DNA of 64,000 nt from Niebla homalea. Taxonomy: Eukaryota > Ascomycota > Lecanoromycetes > Lecanorales > Ramalinaceae. The stretch is from NCBI GenBank assembly GCA_019925105.1, contig JAHGAU010000026.1, positions 248,001-312,000 of the forward strand, given 5' to 3'. This document shows positions 1 through 10,508 of this stretch, piece by piece. The translations under genes were made by a program, and so were the position numbers. The notes beneath the pieces were generated by a model that worked only from the letters and a program-made list of their open reading frames with translations, ran no database searches and had not been told where the DNA came from. The stretch's first letter is position 1, and each line of letters begins with the position of its first letter.

Positions 1-1938
1 AAGAACCAAGCATAGTCGGCAACAAATCGCTGGCAGGAGGGCTGAAGTGAGAGCTGATCGGTACCAATATTACGTTGAGACTGGTGGTGGCAGCCAAAAT
101 TACGAGCCGCTAGCTTGCAAGCTGTAATTTTCAGCTTTGGGCGCACATGTCCGCTCTGCACTTCTTGATTCTACATTCACAGCAGGGACTTTGACAGAGC
201 GTTCTAAATTTGGACGTGGCTTCTATGAGAACTGCCTGCAGCATCGCTAAGTACATGCTCAAGTGGTCAACACCATCGAGCTTCGATGGCCTGGAATCTT
301 TCTATGACTCTGCACACACAATGCCTGGCCGGATTTTTGGGCCTAAGCTTGGAGGCAGCTTTAGGACAAGGCGATGACAGCCGCGCAAGAAATTAGCAAG
401 AGCATGGGTACCTTTGAGAAGGATGGACAAGCTGTTCGTGGAACGGGCGTGCCACCCATTGGCAGTCTTCATCCATGGGGCTTCCAACGAAAATCAGGAA
501 CACGATGCACTCCAGTGCCAATCGCATGAGAAACAGGTTCTTTGTACATGGTCAGTGAAATATTCTTAGGTAATGATCCTTCTCTGGAGAAGATGAACTT
601 TCAAAATGAACAATCCAATTCCTATAGCGTCATGAAGGATCCACATACTCTAGAATTACTCTGATCCATCGATTTCTCCGTTTAGACCTCCCTGCATCAT
701 CTAGGCAAGCTTGCATGCTAACGATCTTCAGATTTCTAGGTGCTTCGATGACCATGGCCTCTCATTGATGTCAGGTTCTTTTAGTAGAAGGTACGTTCCG
801 CCTCGCTCCATACCATTTCGTCCTGTCTCGTGATGACCACATGACACGGAAAGGCATTCCTCAATCCGAACACAAGCATGTCGATTCTGTCTCTTATACA
901 AGTTTCAGCCTTGTCTGATCTACAAGCAAATGCCGTTCTCTCAATGACCCCTACGGGAAGAATCTTGCTGACCCTTGCTGCTCCCCTTAGGTAACTCAAT
1001 CATCCCCAGTCCTCTTCGAATATATATAAGTACACATGAAGAAACCTTGAACGACGAGCGGTCATACTGCGTACTTGCTTCGCCATATATCATCATGACC
1101 CAGAGCGTACAACTCTGGTTGGTATATGGTGGGCAATGTACTTGCTGAAAATTCGTCAGCTGAATTATAACACAAACACCATACCCTGTCCTTCATATCA
1201 AGCGATGATAGAAAAAGCGCTGACCCTGCGCACTAGGTAAATCTGCTTGGACAAATTCCTCGGCATCTGTGCGATGCATTCTCTATCATGATGAAAGATT
1301 ATTCACACTGTTTGAACCTGCCGTCTTGTAAACGAAGGCTACAGGTCATGAACGTACAAACACTGAAAATTCTGATTTAATGAGGTTGGTGCCCGTCATG
1401 TTCAGTCTAATTCAAGGATGCCTGAGCTAACGAGAAGGGCGTTCAGCCTGACATTAGATGAGCAGTCGCACATTAAGAAAATCCAGTTCTTCGTTACAGC
1501 TGGAGACTCAGCTGACCACAAGCTCTGTCATCAGGTTCTTTCGAAACCTCATGTTAGACGTAGACTCGGCCATTGTGTAAGTCTTACTTTGCACCACCCA
1601 TCCCCGATCACCTGACCTGATGAATCTCATATTCGCTGTGTTCTTCCTGAGACACGACGTTGAAGAAACAAAACCAATCACCTTGGAGAGCTGATACCGC
1701 ATCTGAAAACCCCAAAGCTTGCTGATTGTCATGCCATTGACCTAGCTGATGTTCTGAATGATAGTGACGAACAAGATATCCAAGTGAACCCAGCGACTTC
1801 GCGCATAGTATTTCGTGTCTCGAGCAGGAATGGATACCTTGCATACCAATTACCATAGATAGCTCCAAATCAAATCATATCTCATTGCCTCTCCCGATCT
1901 TCCACACGTGCAGGCTCCCCGCTCTGCATCTGTCCCCA
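1..1938. other. No gene recognised (left edge)
   Basis: Only short frames with no family resemblance and no plausible splice chain are seen on either strand. The last 60 bases pass into the 3' end of the VPS37 gene, where the plus strand becomes strongly C-rich. Confidence 0.5.
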
Positions 1939-2810
1939 TCACCTCCACCCCCCAACCCTCCCCTCATCCCACCGTTCCCTCTCCTCCCGTCTCCTCCACC
2001 CCCTCGCCCTCCCCTCCCTCCACCCCCTCACCCACTCCTCCACCTCCCTCTCGCCCATCAGCCCATCCCCAGCCGGGTGGGTCCCCCCACCTCTCCCCCC
2101 TCCATCCAACCAACTCGCCTCGCCCACCCTCTCCACCTCCTCCTCCTCCCTCTCCCTCCCCTTCAACCCCTCATACAAACTCTTCGCGCTCCACGGCTCC
2201 AGCTCCCGATCGAGCATCGCCTGCTTATCGCGCCACTGCCGCTCCAGCGCCCGCACCTGGAGGAGGTGCCGCTGCGTGGCATCGCGCAAGGCCAGGAGGT
2301 GGGCGTGCCGCGCCGAGGTGTGGGAGGCCAGGTGCGCGGTCTGGTGGAGCAAGGGGGGTAAGGGGGAATTGGACGGGTGGAGGGACGGGTGGGAAGTTTG
2401 GGCGAGGGATCGGAGGAGCGGGGGGGATTGGAGGAGGGTGGTTAGTTGGGCGGAACTGGTTGCTTGCGTTAGCTCTGGTGTGTGTGCCCCCGTTTTTGAG
2501 ATTATTGAAGAAGTGACGGGGGGGGCGGGGAGGTGTACGTTTTGTCCAAGGCTACTGCGGGGAGCCAGTGCTCGTGCGGCTCGGGGGGCGGAGGGCCGGA
2601 GGGGAAGGGTGGGTGGGGTTCTTGTTGTTCGGGGCGCGATGGTGGTACCGGTGGAGGATTCCGCGGGTGAGGTGAGGCGTGTAAGGGGGTCTGAGATGAA
2701 GATGAGGGTTTTGGAGGCGGGGGTGGTGGGTTTGATGCGTGGGTGGGGGAGTAAGGCTGCTGGGGAGAAGTGGTGTAACCGGAGGGGTTCTTCGAGTCTG
2801 GGGTCGTCAT
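1939..2810 (-). CDS. VPS37: VPS37-type ESCRT-I subunit (Mod(r) domain)
   Basis: Two-exon gene, exons 2810-2539 and 2455-1942 plus stop, about 262 residues. Residues 1-80 are a proline-rich disordered head that starts MTTPDSKNPSGY. The intron (2538-2456, 83 nt) has a GTACAC donor, a CTAAC branch site and a CAG acceptor. Splicing joins WLPAVALDKT to SAQLTTLLQSP, which restores the usual fungal start of the Mod(r) region. The second half carries the helical signature ALERQWRDKQAMLDRELEPW and ends ERWDEGRVGGWR, a typical fungal VPS37 ending. In the family, VPS37 sits in the ESCRT-I stalk with VPS23 and VPS28 and sorts ubiquitinated membrane cargo at endosomes. An unspliced reading would give a different N-terminus from codons upstream of 2810; the splice model fits the family better. 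Confidence 0.85.
2456..2538 (-). other. Intron of VPS37 gene
   Basis: GT-AG intron of 83 nt. The branch site (GCTAACG) lies about 12 nt before the acceptor. It is needed because the proline-rich first exon and the Mod(r) exon are in different frames. Confidence 0.75.
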
Positions 2811-5352
2811 GGTTGTAATTTCTCGAAGAAGACTGGATCGCAGGACAGCGAATGCGATGAAAGCTGCTATAAAATGGAGGCTGGTTGAGGGTTACTTCGG
2901 ACTGCATGTTACAATTTGGAATTGTTATCGATTAACGCATTGGCGGGATATTTTCCAGAGACCGCCAACTTATTGCGTCAGAACACTCTATCGGATCGTT
3001 TATTTGACATCGTTGGGGGCCACGCAGTAAGCTCCCTTTGGCTCTGCAAAAGGATGGAATGGGAAGGTATGCTTCGAACGTAGTGTGCATTGTGGCATCG
3101 GAGGCCCCGCAGAAGCGACGTCTCCAGGCAGCATAATCGGTTGAATTTTGGGGCAGTGCAGGTATCCTGCCTCACAGGACCCTGGTAGGAGGCCTCCTCT
3201 TACCGGGGTAGTATGGGACTATGGAAGTGTGGCACCACATTGGTCACGCTTGACTTGGCATGGGCTTCCACATGGCAACAGCAGATCTACGATGTTGAGT
3301 TGGAAGGCGTTGCGACAAGCTACAGTGTATGGTGGCGAGACACCACCTTTGCATGATGACAGCCGACATACAATACTCTGTGTGCCGCAGACAGCATGCT
3401 GTGCCATGCTGTGCAGATGATCGAGGATGACTTCTTGCAGTGCGAAGATCAGGCTCGAATGGAGGTGATGCCTATTACGACATGACCCAAAGATGAGACT
3501 GAATCGTGCTCCGAGCCTCCCTCCAAACAAAATGTGCGCATACCAGGCAGTTTGCCGTCTGATGATATGAAGGGTCAAAAGCGGCACGACGACACCAACC
3601 TGTTCCTGCGCGCCAGAATCTACTCCATCCCCGCTGCAGCCCATCCGGTCGGCCAAGTGATGCCAAAGCCCGAGGGTCCGTCCTAGCAGCTAGCTCGTGT
3701 CGAGACCTTCTAGCCGATTACTGCTCCTGGGCTAGACTGGGTGATGAGACGATGCTAAAGGCGCGGGTCATGGCTTAAATCTGGATGAACTCCTTTACTA
3801 TCATTTGATCTCGCCACGGGGGAAGCGGTCGAATCGTGGAATTTTGATGACACCTATTTTGGTATACGAGATAGGAGGATTTCGCGGCTGAAAAGTCAAG
3901 ATCCGCCTCGACAACAAGATTGATGGATGCAACGCTGGGGAGGAGAGAGAGACATACGGAGCATTGGTGGTCTGGTACTGCCCTTGGGCAGGAGTCGACA
4001 GGGCTCGTACCTTGTACACTGTGAACCTGTAGCGAGTCATGGGGCAAGGATGAAATTTACCGTCCACCACTCTGAAAGTCTTGCCCTTCAGGCTACGGAA
4101 CAGTAAGGCTCGAACGCCCGCAAGATTAATGATGATAGCGCTATGCGCGCTGGACGCAGTAGGCTGTAGCAGCATGTCGCGGAAAATATCTGCGAATTAA
4201 TCCTTGGCATTTTCTTCATAGCAAGTCGGCTCGTCATGCGTCCAAAGGATTTTCATTTCTTTGCCACTTTCTTGCGAGCGATTCTGACCATTGATATGAT
4301 TTATGCGTGCTTCGCCATGCAAAGCAACCTCACACGACATCCTTCTCCCGCGGCAAAGCAAAGCAAAGTAAAAGCACCGACAGCAATGGAAGTACGGTGT
4401 GCGACTTCTATCAGGATACTCCCCTATTGGATTAAGAGGATCATGCAGGTAAAGACGCTCATGTCAGCCATGTGACTCTCGTGGTTCGCTGATCTTCAAC
4501 CACTTTTGGAGATATCATTGTCGTAATGCTCCTTCCCCCCTTTTTTTTTCGATCTCGTACCTTGGTAGCCGACAAGCTAGGTAGGACGTGTAGAGTTTCC
4601 AGCTCTCCCTCCGTCACTGCCGATCTTTACCCTGCGGGCCGTTGCGGTTTGCGCAGCCAGCCATCATACCTGCATACCATGTGATTATTCTGATGCGGGC
4701 ATGCGGCCCACCATGATTCAACCTGTAACATCTTTGATGTTTCTCATTCTTTTCGTCCCTGCCACGGTAACTCAAGGCGACCACCACTAAATTACACCAA
4801 TAATTCAGATCAAAGCTCGAAATCCCACGAAAAACAAAACCAGGCGAAAAGTCCAAGAGCAAATCGGCATCACTCTGCGAGCGCATTTGGAGATCCTTGT
4901 TGATAGCTTGTCTCGATTCGGTCATTCTGCGGGAGGCGTTTCACCTTGGGTCACTCAATTCTACTATCCGCCTGTCGCTTTTTCCGCCCAATCCTTCAAT
5001 TCCCACCTCCAGCATCATTTTACGCCATCTCACACGATTTTCCGACACGTTGCCAGACTCAATTGCCGAGCTGTCATATTGGTCTGGGAGCATTCATGGT
5101 GGATGAGTGAATGTTTGTGATGCACCGCTCCGAGCTGGTTTCTTGGAGGACAAACACGACGGGAGGGGTTGATAAGGGGGTGGAGGATTGAGAAGGGAGA
5201 TTGGAGGCGGAGGTGAAAGGCCACGTGAGAAAGCGCTCGTCCATTCAGCAGAGGCTATCTATCGTTCCAACTGCATCGCATAGCTTTTGCCTTGCAACTC
5301 TCCGAACGCGATCCCTCTCTTCGCAGTCACCGTGGAAGAGGTCGAATAAACA
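2811..5352. other. Intergenic, no gene recognised
   Basis: Contains the divergent upstream regions of the VPS37 gene (left) and the kelch-like membrane protein gene (right). Frames present are short and unconvincing. The last 400 bases are pyrimidine-rich, as expected of a fungal 5' leader. Confidence 0.5.
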
Positions 5353-7803
5353 ATGCCATTACCCCAACCAAAGGTGCCGCTCCAGGATCATTGCTCAATT
5401 ATCTACAATGAAAAACTCTACGCGTATCAGGAGGACGCCTTCCAAGCACTGGATCTCAAAGAAGGGGGAGAATGGTCACAGCTACCAAGAGGCATAGCAA
5501 CGAAAGGGTCGGCTTGTGTTCGAGGCTCCGTAAATGATGATCCCGCTCTCATTGTCGTTGGTGGTACAGCCTCGCAAAACGGCTACCAGGGGCTTCAACA
5601 CTACTCTTTCAAAGACGCCAAATGGATGAGCGATCAGCCTTTGGATGGAGTCGCAACCAATCGGACCCGGCATGGTGCAGCATTCCTGCAGCAATCCAAC
5701 CAGATCCTGACCTATGGGGGGTCGCAAGATGACGATTCCACACCATCTTCCCAGACCTTCGTCCTCTCCACCGTTCCCCCTTACAACACTCAAGCCTTCG
5801 AATCCAAAGCCCCTCCGGTCGTGGATCCTCTGATGATACCCTACAATACCACCCACGCTCTCATGCTTGGAGGCTCTCCTACAGACATCGGCCTTTTCCT
5901 TTTCAGCTCATCAGATGGCTGGAGTCAGCTCAACGCCACTCTGCAAAACCCCTTGAAGGACTCCAGCAAGGTCCAAGCTTGCATACTGACGGGCAGTGAT
6001 GGAGGAAAGATCCTACAGATTTTCGACATGAGCGCAACGCCCAATGAAGTGTCAACAGTGTTACTGCAAAATGCAAGCCCAGAGAGTCACAAGAGATCAG
6101 TATCATATATGTCATCACCACATCATCCGACAAAACGGCGAAAACGGGACATCTCCCTTTCAGATCGACCGGCATACAATAACACGCTCGCTCCGCAAGA
6201 TCCCAGGACAGGCTACTCGTTAGCAACAGACCCAACGAATGGCTTAGTAGTAGCCACTGGTGGAAATGATCAAGTCCCTCTCGCAATGTTTAACATGACT
6301 GGGAATCAATGGATGGATCCAAGTCAATTCTTTAGTGATGAGCCGAGTGCTTCTCCAAGTTCAGCTTCAATGGCACCATCGGCTGCCCCTACAGCCTCAT
6401 CGACAGCGATGCCGTCCGCCGGCGCAAAACCTGACAATAGTGCCCACAACAAATCCCTAACTATACTAGGGGGGGTCCTGGGTGGGGTGCTTGGAGCTGC
6501 CGCCCTTCTCATTCTCTTACTCATACTCCTTCGGTATCATAGAAGGAAGAAGGCAAAGAGCGTAGAGCAGAGGCAGAACGACTTTGCAATGGAGCAGAAA
6601 GAGATGGATTTCAGAGATATTGGTGCTGATTTCATGAAAGAAGCTGGGGGCTCTAACCAAGGCAACAGACAAGGGAGGACCAAATCGGACAGTAGCGACA
6701 AGAAGAAGGATCGCAGCCGGGCAGCGTCCTCGATGTCAAAAAGAGCTCTTTTACATGCCAAAGGTGACAGTGCTGGAAGTAACAATTCGTTCTGGAGCCG
6801 GGGTACTAAATCCCCTGAACACACTGTCAAGTCACCTCCTCAGATCTCAGCTCCTAAAATGGGTCCCTCTTTCAGCCGCAGCATGGCTTCCCCCGAATCC
6901 AGAGATGGCACTCACACAGGGTTCAGTCGTTACTTTAGTGGTAATCCCAATCAAGAGATGCATCTCGCTCCTGGTGTCGAAGAGTGCCATCCAACGTCCT
7001 ACTCCTCAAACACGAACACCCAATCTCAATCCGACTACGCCTCTACAAATCCGCATCAATCAGCTGAGGTCGAACCCCTAAACCTCCGCCCCTCCCAACT
7101 TGGCATTCCATCAAACGCCCGCTCTGTTTCCCCGTCAAACTACCCCCCACCACCTGGTCTAGGTGTCGCGCTCACCCATGGCATCAGCCGTCCCTCTCCT
7201 CCGCACTCGAAAGACTCTCCCACCCCCTCCGTCGTCTCTGACATCGCAGAAGAAGAAGGCTCGGATTATCGGCACAGCAACGGCCAGGAATCGTGGTCGC
7301 CCGTCGACTCTAGCAGTGAGCAACGTACCAGCCAATACACTGACGAGACACGGCCCAACACCAACAGCTTCGGGGCTCCAAACCCTGGTCAACGCATCGA
7401 GATTCCCAATTTCCCCATGCCGAGCGCACGGAACAGTAGCGCTACCTCTCCCATCAGCCCTCAAGGTACACCGCAACCGCCACCGCCGCAGATGCCCAAA
7501 CCAGGCCTCAGAAATGTGGTCAGCAGGGATTTGATTCGTAGTAATAGCGCTCGACAGCGTGCTACGGATCTTGTTCGTACGGGAACGCAGCGGATGACGC
7601 CAAATTCCACGGAACCGCCCACGTACCAGCAGCAACCGCGGCAGCCTGCCCAACCATTCCCACGACCACGACCGCGGCAGCAGGACGATATACCCCGAGG
7701 TCGACCAAGCAGTGAGACGGAGGATATGAGCTGGCTGAATCTGGGCACCAGTGCTGAGCCGAATGGGCACGGAGCGGACTACTTTGGCCGGCCATATCGA
7801 TGA
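5353..7803 (+). CDS. Membrane protein with kelch-like head, one TM, long disordered tail
   Basis: Uninterrupted 816-residue frame. Residues 1 to about 330 look like a beta-propeller of kelch/galactose-oxidase type: repeated blades with short motifs such as IVVGG, LTYGGS and VVATGGND, and many N-glycosylation sites (NRT, NTT, NAT, NNT, NMT). A basic KRRKR stretch lies near 260-265. A Ser/Ala/Pro-rich linker leads to one hydrophobic helix at about 369-392 (ILGGVLGGVLGAAALLILL), followed by RYHRRKK as a cytoplasmic stop. The rest is a low-complexity Ser/Pro-rich tail. Known fungal homologues share this layout; as I recall, some are labelled as a splicing factor CLF1, which this architecture does not support. 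No signal peptide is present at the chosen start, so a short upstream exon cannot be excluded. The molecular role is unknown to me; cell-surface sensing is only an inference. Confidence 0.8.
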   Translation: MPLPQPKVPLQDHCSIIYNEKLYAYQEDAFQALDLKEGGEWSQLPRGIATKGSACVRGSVNDDPALIVVGGTASQNGYQGLQHYSFKDAKWMSDQPLDGVATNRTRHGAAFLQQSNQILTYGGSQDDDSTPSSQTFVLSTVPPYNTQAFESKAPPVVDPLMIPYNTTHALMLGGSPTDIGLFLFSSSDGWSQLNATLQNPLKDSSKVQACILTGSDGGKILQIFDMSATPNEVSTVLLQNASPESHKRSVSYMSSPHHPTKRRKRDISLSDRPAYNNTLAPQDPRTGYSLATDPTNGLVVATGGNDQVPLAMFNMTGNQWMDPSQFFSDEPSASPSSASMAPSAAPTASSTAMPSAGAKPDNSAHNKSLTILGGVLGGVLGAAALLILLLILLRYHRRKKAKSVEQRQNDFAMEQKEMDFRDIGADFMKEAGGSNQGNRQGRTKSDSSDKKKDRSRAASSMSKRALLHAKGDSAGSNNSFWSRGTKSPEHTVKSPPQISAPKMGPSFSRSMASPESRDGTHTGFSRYFSGNPNQEMHLAPGVEECHPTSYSSNTNTQSQSDYASTNPHQSAEVEPLNLRPSQLGIPSNARSVSPSNYPPPPGLGVALTHGISRPSPPHSKDSPTPSVVSDIAEEEGSDYRHSNGQESWSPVDSSSEQRTSQYTDETRPNTNSFGAPNPGQRIEIPNFPMPSARNSSATSPISPQGTPQPPPPQMPKPGLRNVVSRDLIRSNSARQRATDLVRTGTQRMTPNSTEPPTYQQQPRQPAQPFPRPRPRQQDDIPRGRPSSETEDMSWLNLGTSAEPNGHGADYFGRPYR

Positions 7804-10508
7804 GCATTGGGGGGTCCACGATACTATCTTTCTTGATCTTTCTTGAGCATATGGCGCTTTCACACGGAGTTCTTCCATCGACCGACAGTATATTCTGCGG
7901 CATTGCAACATAGTCCTGACGACAGTCGCTACTATTCATACCACTGTACTATTATCATTCAGCGTCGCAAGAGGAGCGAATTATTCTATTGTCTAATTCT
8001 GGTACAAAGCTTGGAATAAATACGCTTAGTGTGGCTGTTAGGAAGCCAACCATATCTAAAGGGCTAGGGAGAGGGGAGGACATGATGATACTACTGGTCG
8101 AGCAGAATTTGGAGGTAAGCGAAGAATAGGGATCTGGAAAGAGGAGGAAGAAGGGATGAGGAATGCATCATGGCTTTGGCATAGGACATGGGGCACGACA
8201 GAGCAGTGCGAGACAGCCCTTCAAATAGCAGAAGCAATGGATGCGAGTCTGCTGTTGAACATGCCATTTTCTCTTTTCTTGGATGCTTCTAATTCTGCTT
8301 CAAATTCCCCCCCCCCCGCTTTCCGCGATCGCCCTCCTACTTAATGCAGACCGCCAACAGGATATCTTTCACAAGACGTCCCCTTGGTACACCATTTCAG
8401 GCCTTTCGTAGATCGGCCAGCAGGTGTAAAACGCTGTCAAGTTCTCCCCATTGATAAAACATCCTCCCAAATTTGACACAACCCCTGACACGCCCCCAAC
8501 ACCCGCTTCGCAGCCCTTCGCAGCCCCTCGACATCCCCTCAAATACCCCTTTGCACATAACCCTCAATCCAACGCCAGACCTTGCCTGTTTCGCCCCAGT
8601 GAGTCTAGCTTGGCACCAGAGATAACCAATGGAAGGGCTTCGGTCAATCAGCCTGGCATATTTGTGTCTAGTCTAAAGACACGCACTGCAATAAGGCAAG
8701 CTGGTAGATACACTGATGCCAGCATCGATAGGGTTTTGAAAAGATGCTGAGTCCGCCGAACCGTTCACCCAGGATTTTTTTGGTTAGCACTTCTTGCTGG
8801 TACTTGGCCTGAGCTGTTGCAAGACGGCTCGATTGGGATGCCTGCAAGAGCTCTGCGTCGCAAAATGCCAGCTTCTTTGAAAGCTTGGAAAACTCCGATA
8901 TTCTGCCCACGCCCGATGTATGTTATGTATGATAAGGAAGGCATATCAGATTGAAGGGTCTTTCGTCCGGCTGCTCTGGAAAGTTGGACATGCCTTCCTG
9001 AGGCTGCTCTATATAATTCGAGGTTGTCCGTACACTCCTGCCATTCTAAGGTAGGCCAATGTGGTTTCATAAGTGTTCCCGACATCTTTGAGCGATTGTC
9101 TTGATCAGACGCCAGCGCTCTTTGTTGCAGTTTTTGTGGAAACCCTGGAACGCACTGTATAGGTATACCCCATAAGTACACCTTCATGAGTGACATATCA
9201 TCAGCCAAAATCTCGATATGATTACAGACCAGCCCGCATTTTCGCGGCGACTACGTTGCCTGCATTCTTGCCTACGTAAGGACCCCAATCACCGCCGTAA
9301 GGTTGATATGTATGCTCTTCCACAAACAAGATCTGCTTGTGGAAGCCTAACCCGCCCCCTACCGCCCCTGCCCGACAACCCGCTACACCGCCCACCTTAA
9401 ACGTTCTGTACCACCCATCTGATGCTGTACCTTGAACCATCCATCAATTGGGTGTGTCACACCCACCCACGCTCCGCTGCCTAGATACGCGCCCTATTGA
9501 CCCTCCTAAATTGTCACGCCTGTTCCCCCCTCCTGCTACCCCACACACTCACAGTGAGCCTGCGAGATGAGGGGGGCGGGCGAGAACCTTCCCTCAAATG
9601 TACATACCCAAGGCTCCTCTCCTCTCATCCTCCCGCTGTGCGCCGGCCGGCCGTGCGTGCGTGGGTAGGCCGGAACCAGCTTGATGATGCGACCTGATGA
9701 TTTTCGAGAGACGGAAAAGCTCCATCGGACAGACAGAGGGCCGAGTCCCTGGATTGTTGCCTCCTGCCCCCCCGGCACGACTGAATATTTATCATTGTTG
9801 TTCAAGGCGGTCGCCCAGGAAGTTTTTTTTTTCGGCTGCGTCGAGGCGGAGGACGGGGTACGGGGATGACGGGTTCAGAACCAATCACTTCACCCCCCAT
9901 ATTTTTTTTTTTTAAAAAAAAGGTAGATAAATACTTCGGAGAGGATGCCGCTGATGCAGGAAAGCGAGAACACATGAGATAGTCGCGAATTATATACATA
10001 TATAACCCCACCCCCCGGTAGAATGCTCCTCCTTACCACCACCCCCCAAAAAGCATACCATACCTGCTGCCCCCCCCAACAAAAAAGATAAAGCTGACGG
10101 ACAGGGTCAGACGTTTCTCGTGCCACCCTTGCAAAAAAACATTGAAAAAAGTATTTGCATCAATGGCCCCGTTTGTGAGGGGCACATCGATCGACCGACA
10201 CGGGCACAAGCTTCGAGTAGTTGGCAACGAGTCGGGGGTATGAATAGGGCAGGGCCTGGCGGTGTGCTTCGGAATGGCCGCGGGGACGAAATGTCACTGG
10301 TGGTGGTGGTGGTGGTGGTGGTGCTTGGAGGTAAGGCATTGTGCTGCTCGAGGAGAGCGGTCCCCCTTTTGGTTTAAGAAGGAGGAGGGGAACACCGAGG
10401 ATTGGGTGTAGCAGACATGAGACATTAGAGATTCTTTAAAGCAAGGGAAAATAAGCGGAACGAACAAGAAGGTGTCTTCTGATTTACCAATCTTGAGTGA
10501 TGGTCTTA
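7804..10508. other. Intergenic, no gene recognised
   Basis: Flanked by the tail of the kelch-like gene and the 3' end of PRP31. Holds homopolymer runs (T12 followed by A8 near 9903-9922, C runs near 8310 and 10068) and a GTG microsatellite. A 147-codon minus-strand frame at 8765-9208 has no recognisable features and I do not call it. Confidence 0.45.
10298..10321. repeat. (GTG)n microsatellite
   Basis: Eight perfect GTG triplets in the region downstream of PRP31. Confidence 0.9.

Noticed and set aside
1885..2818. Long plus-strand frames opposite VPS37 (e.g. 1908-2516, Pro/Ser-rich)
   Set aside because: They are mirror readings of the proline-rich and helical VPS37 exons; family residues are on the minus strand.
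7159..7911. 250-codon minus-strand frame
   Set aside because: Antisense shadow of the kelch-like protein tail; no recognisable motif.
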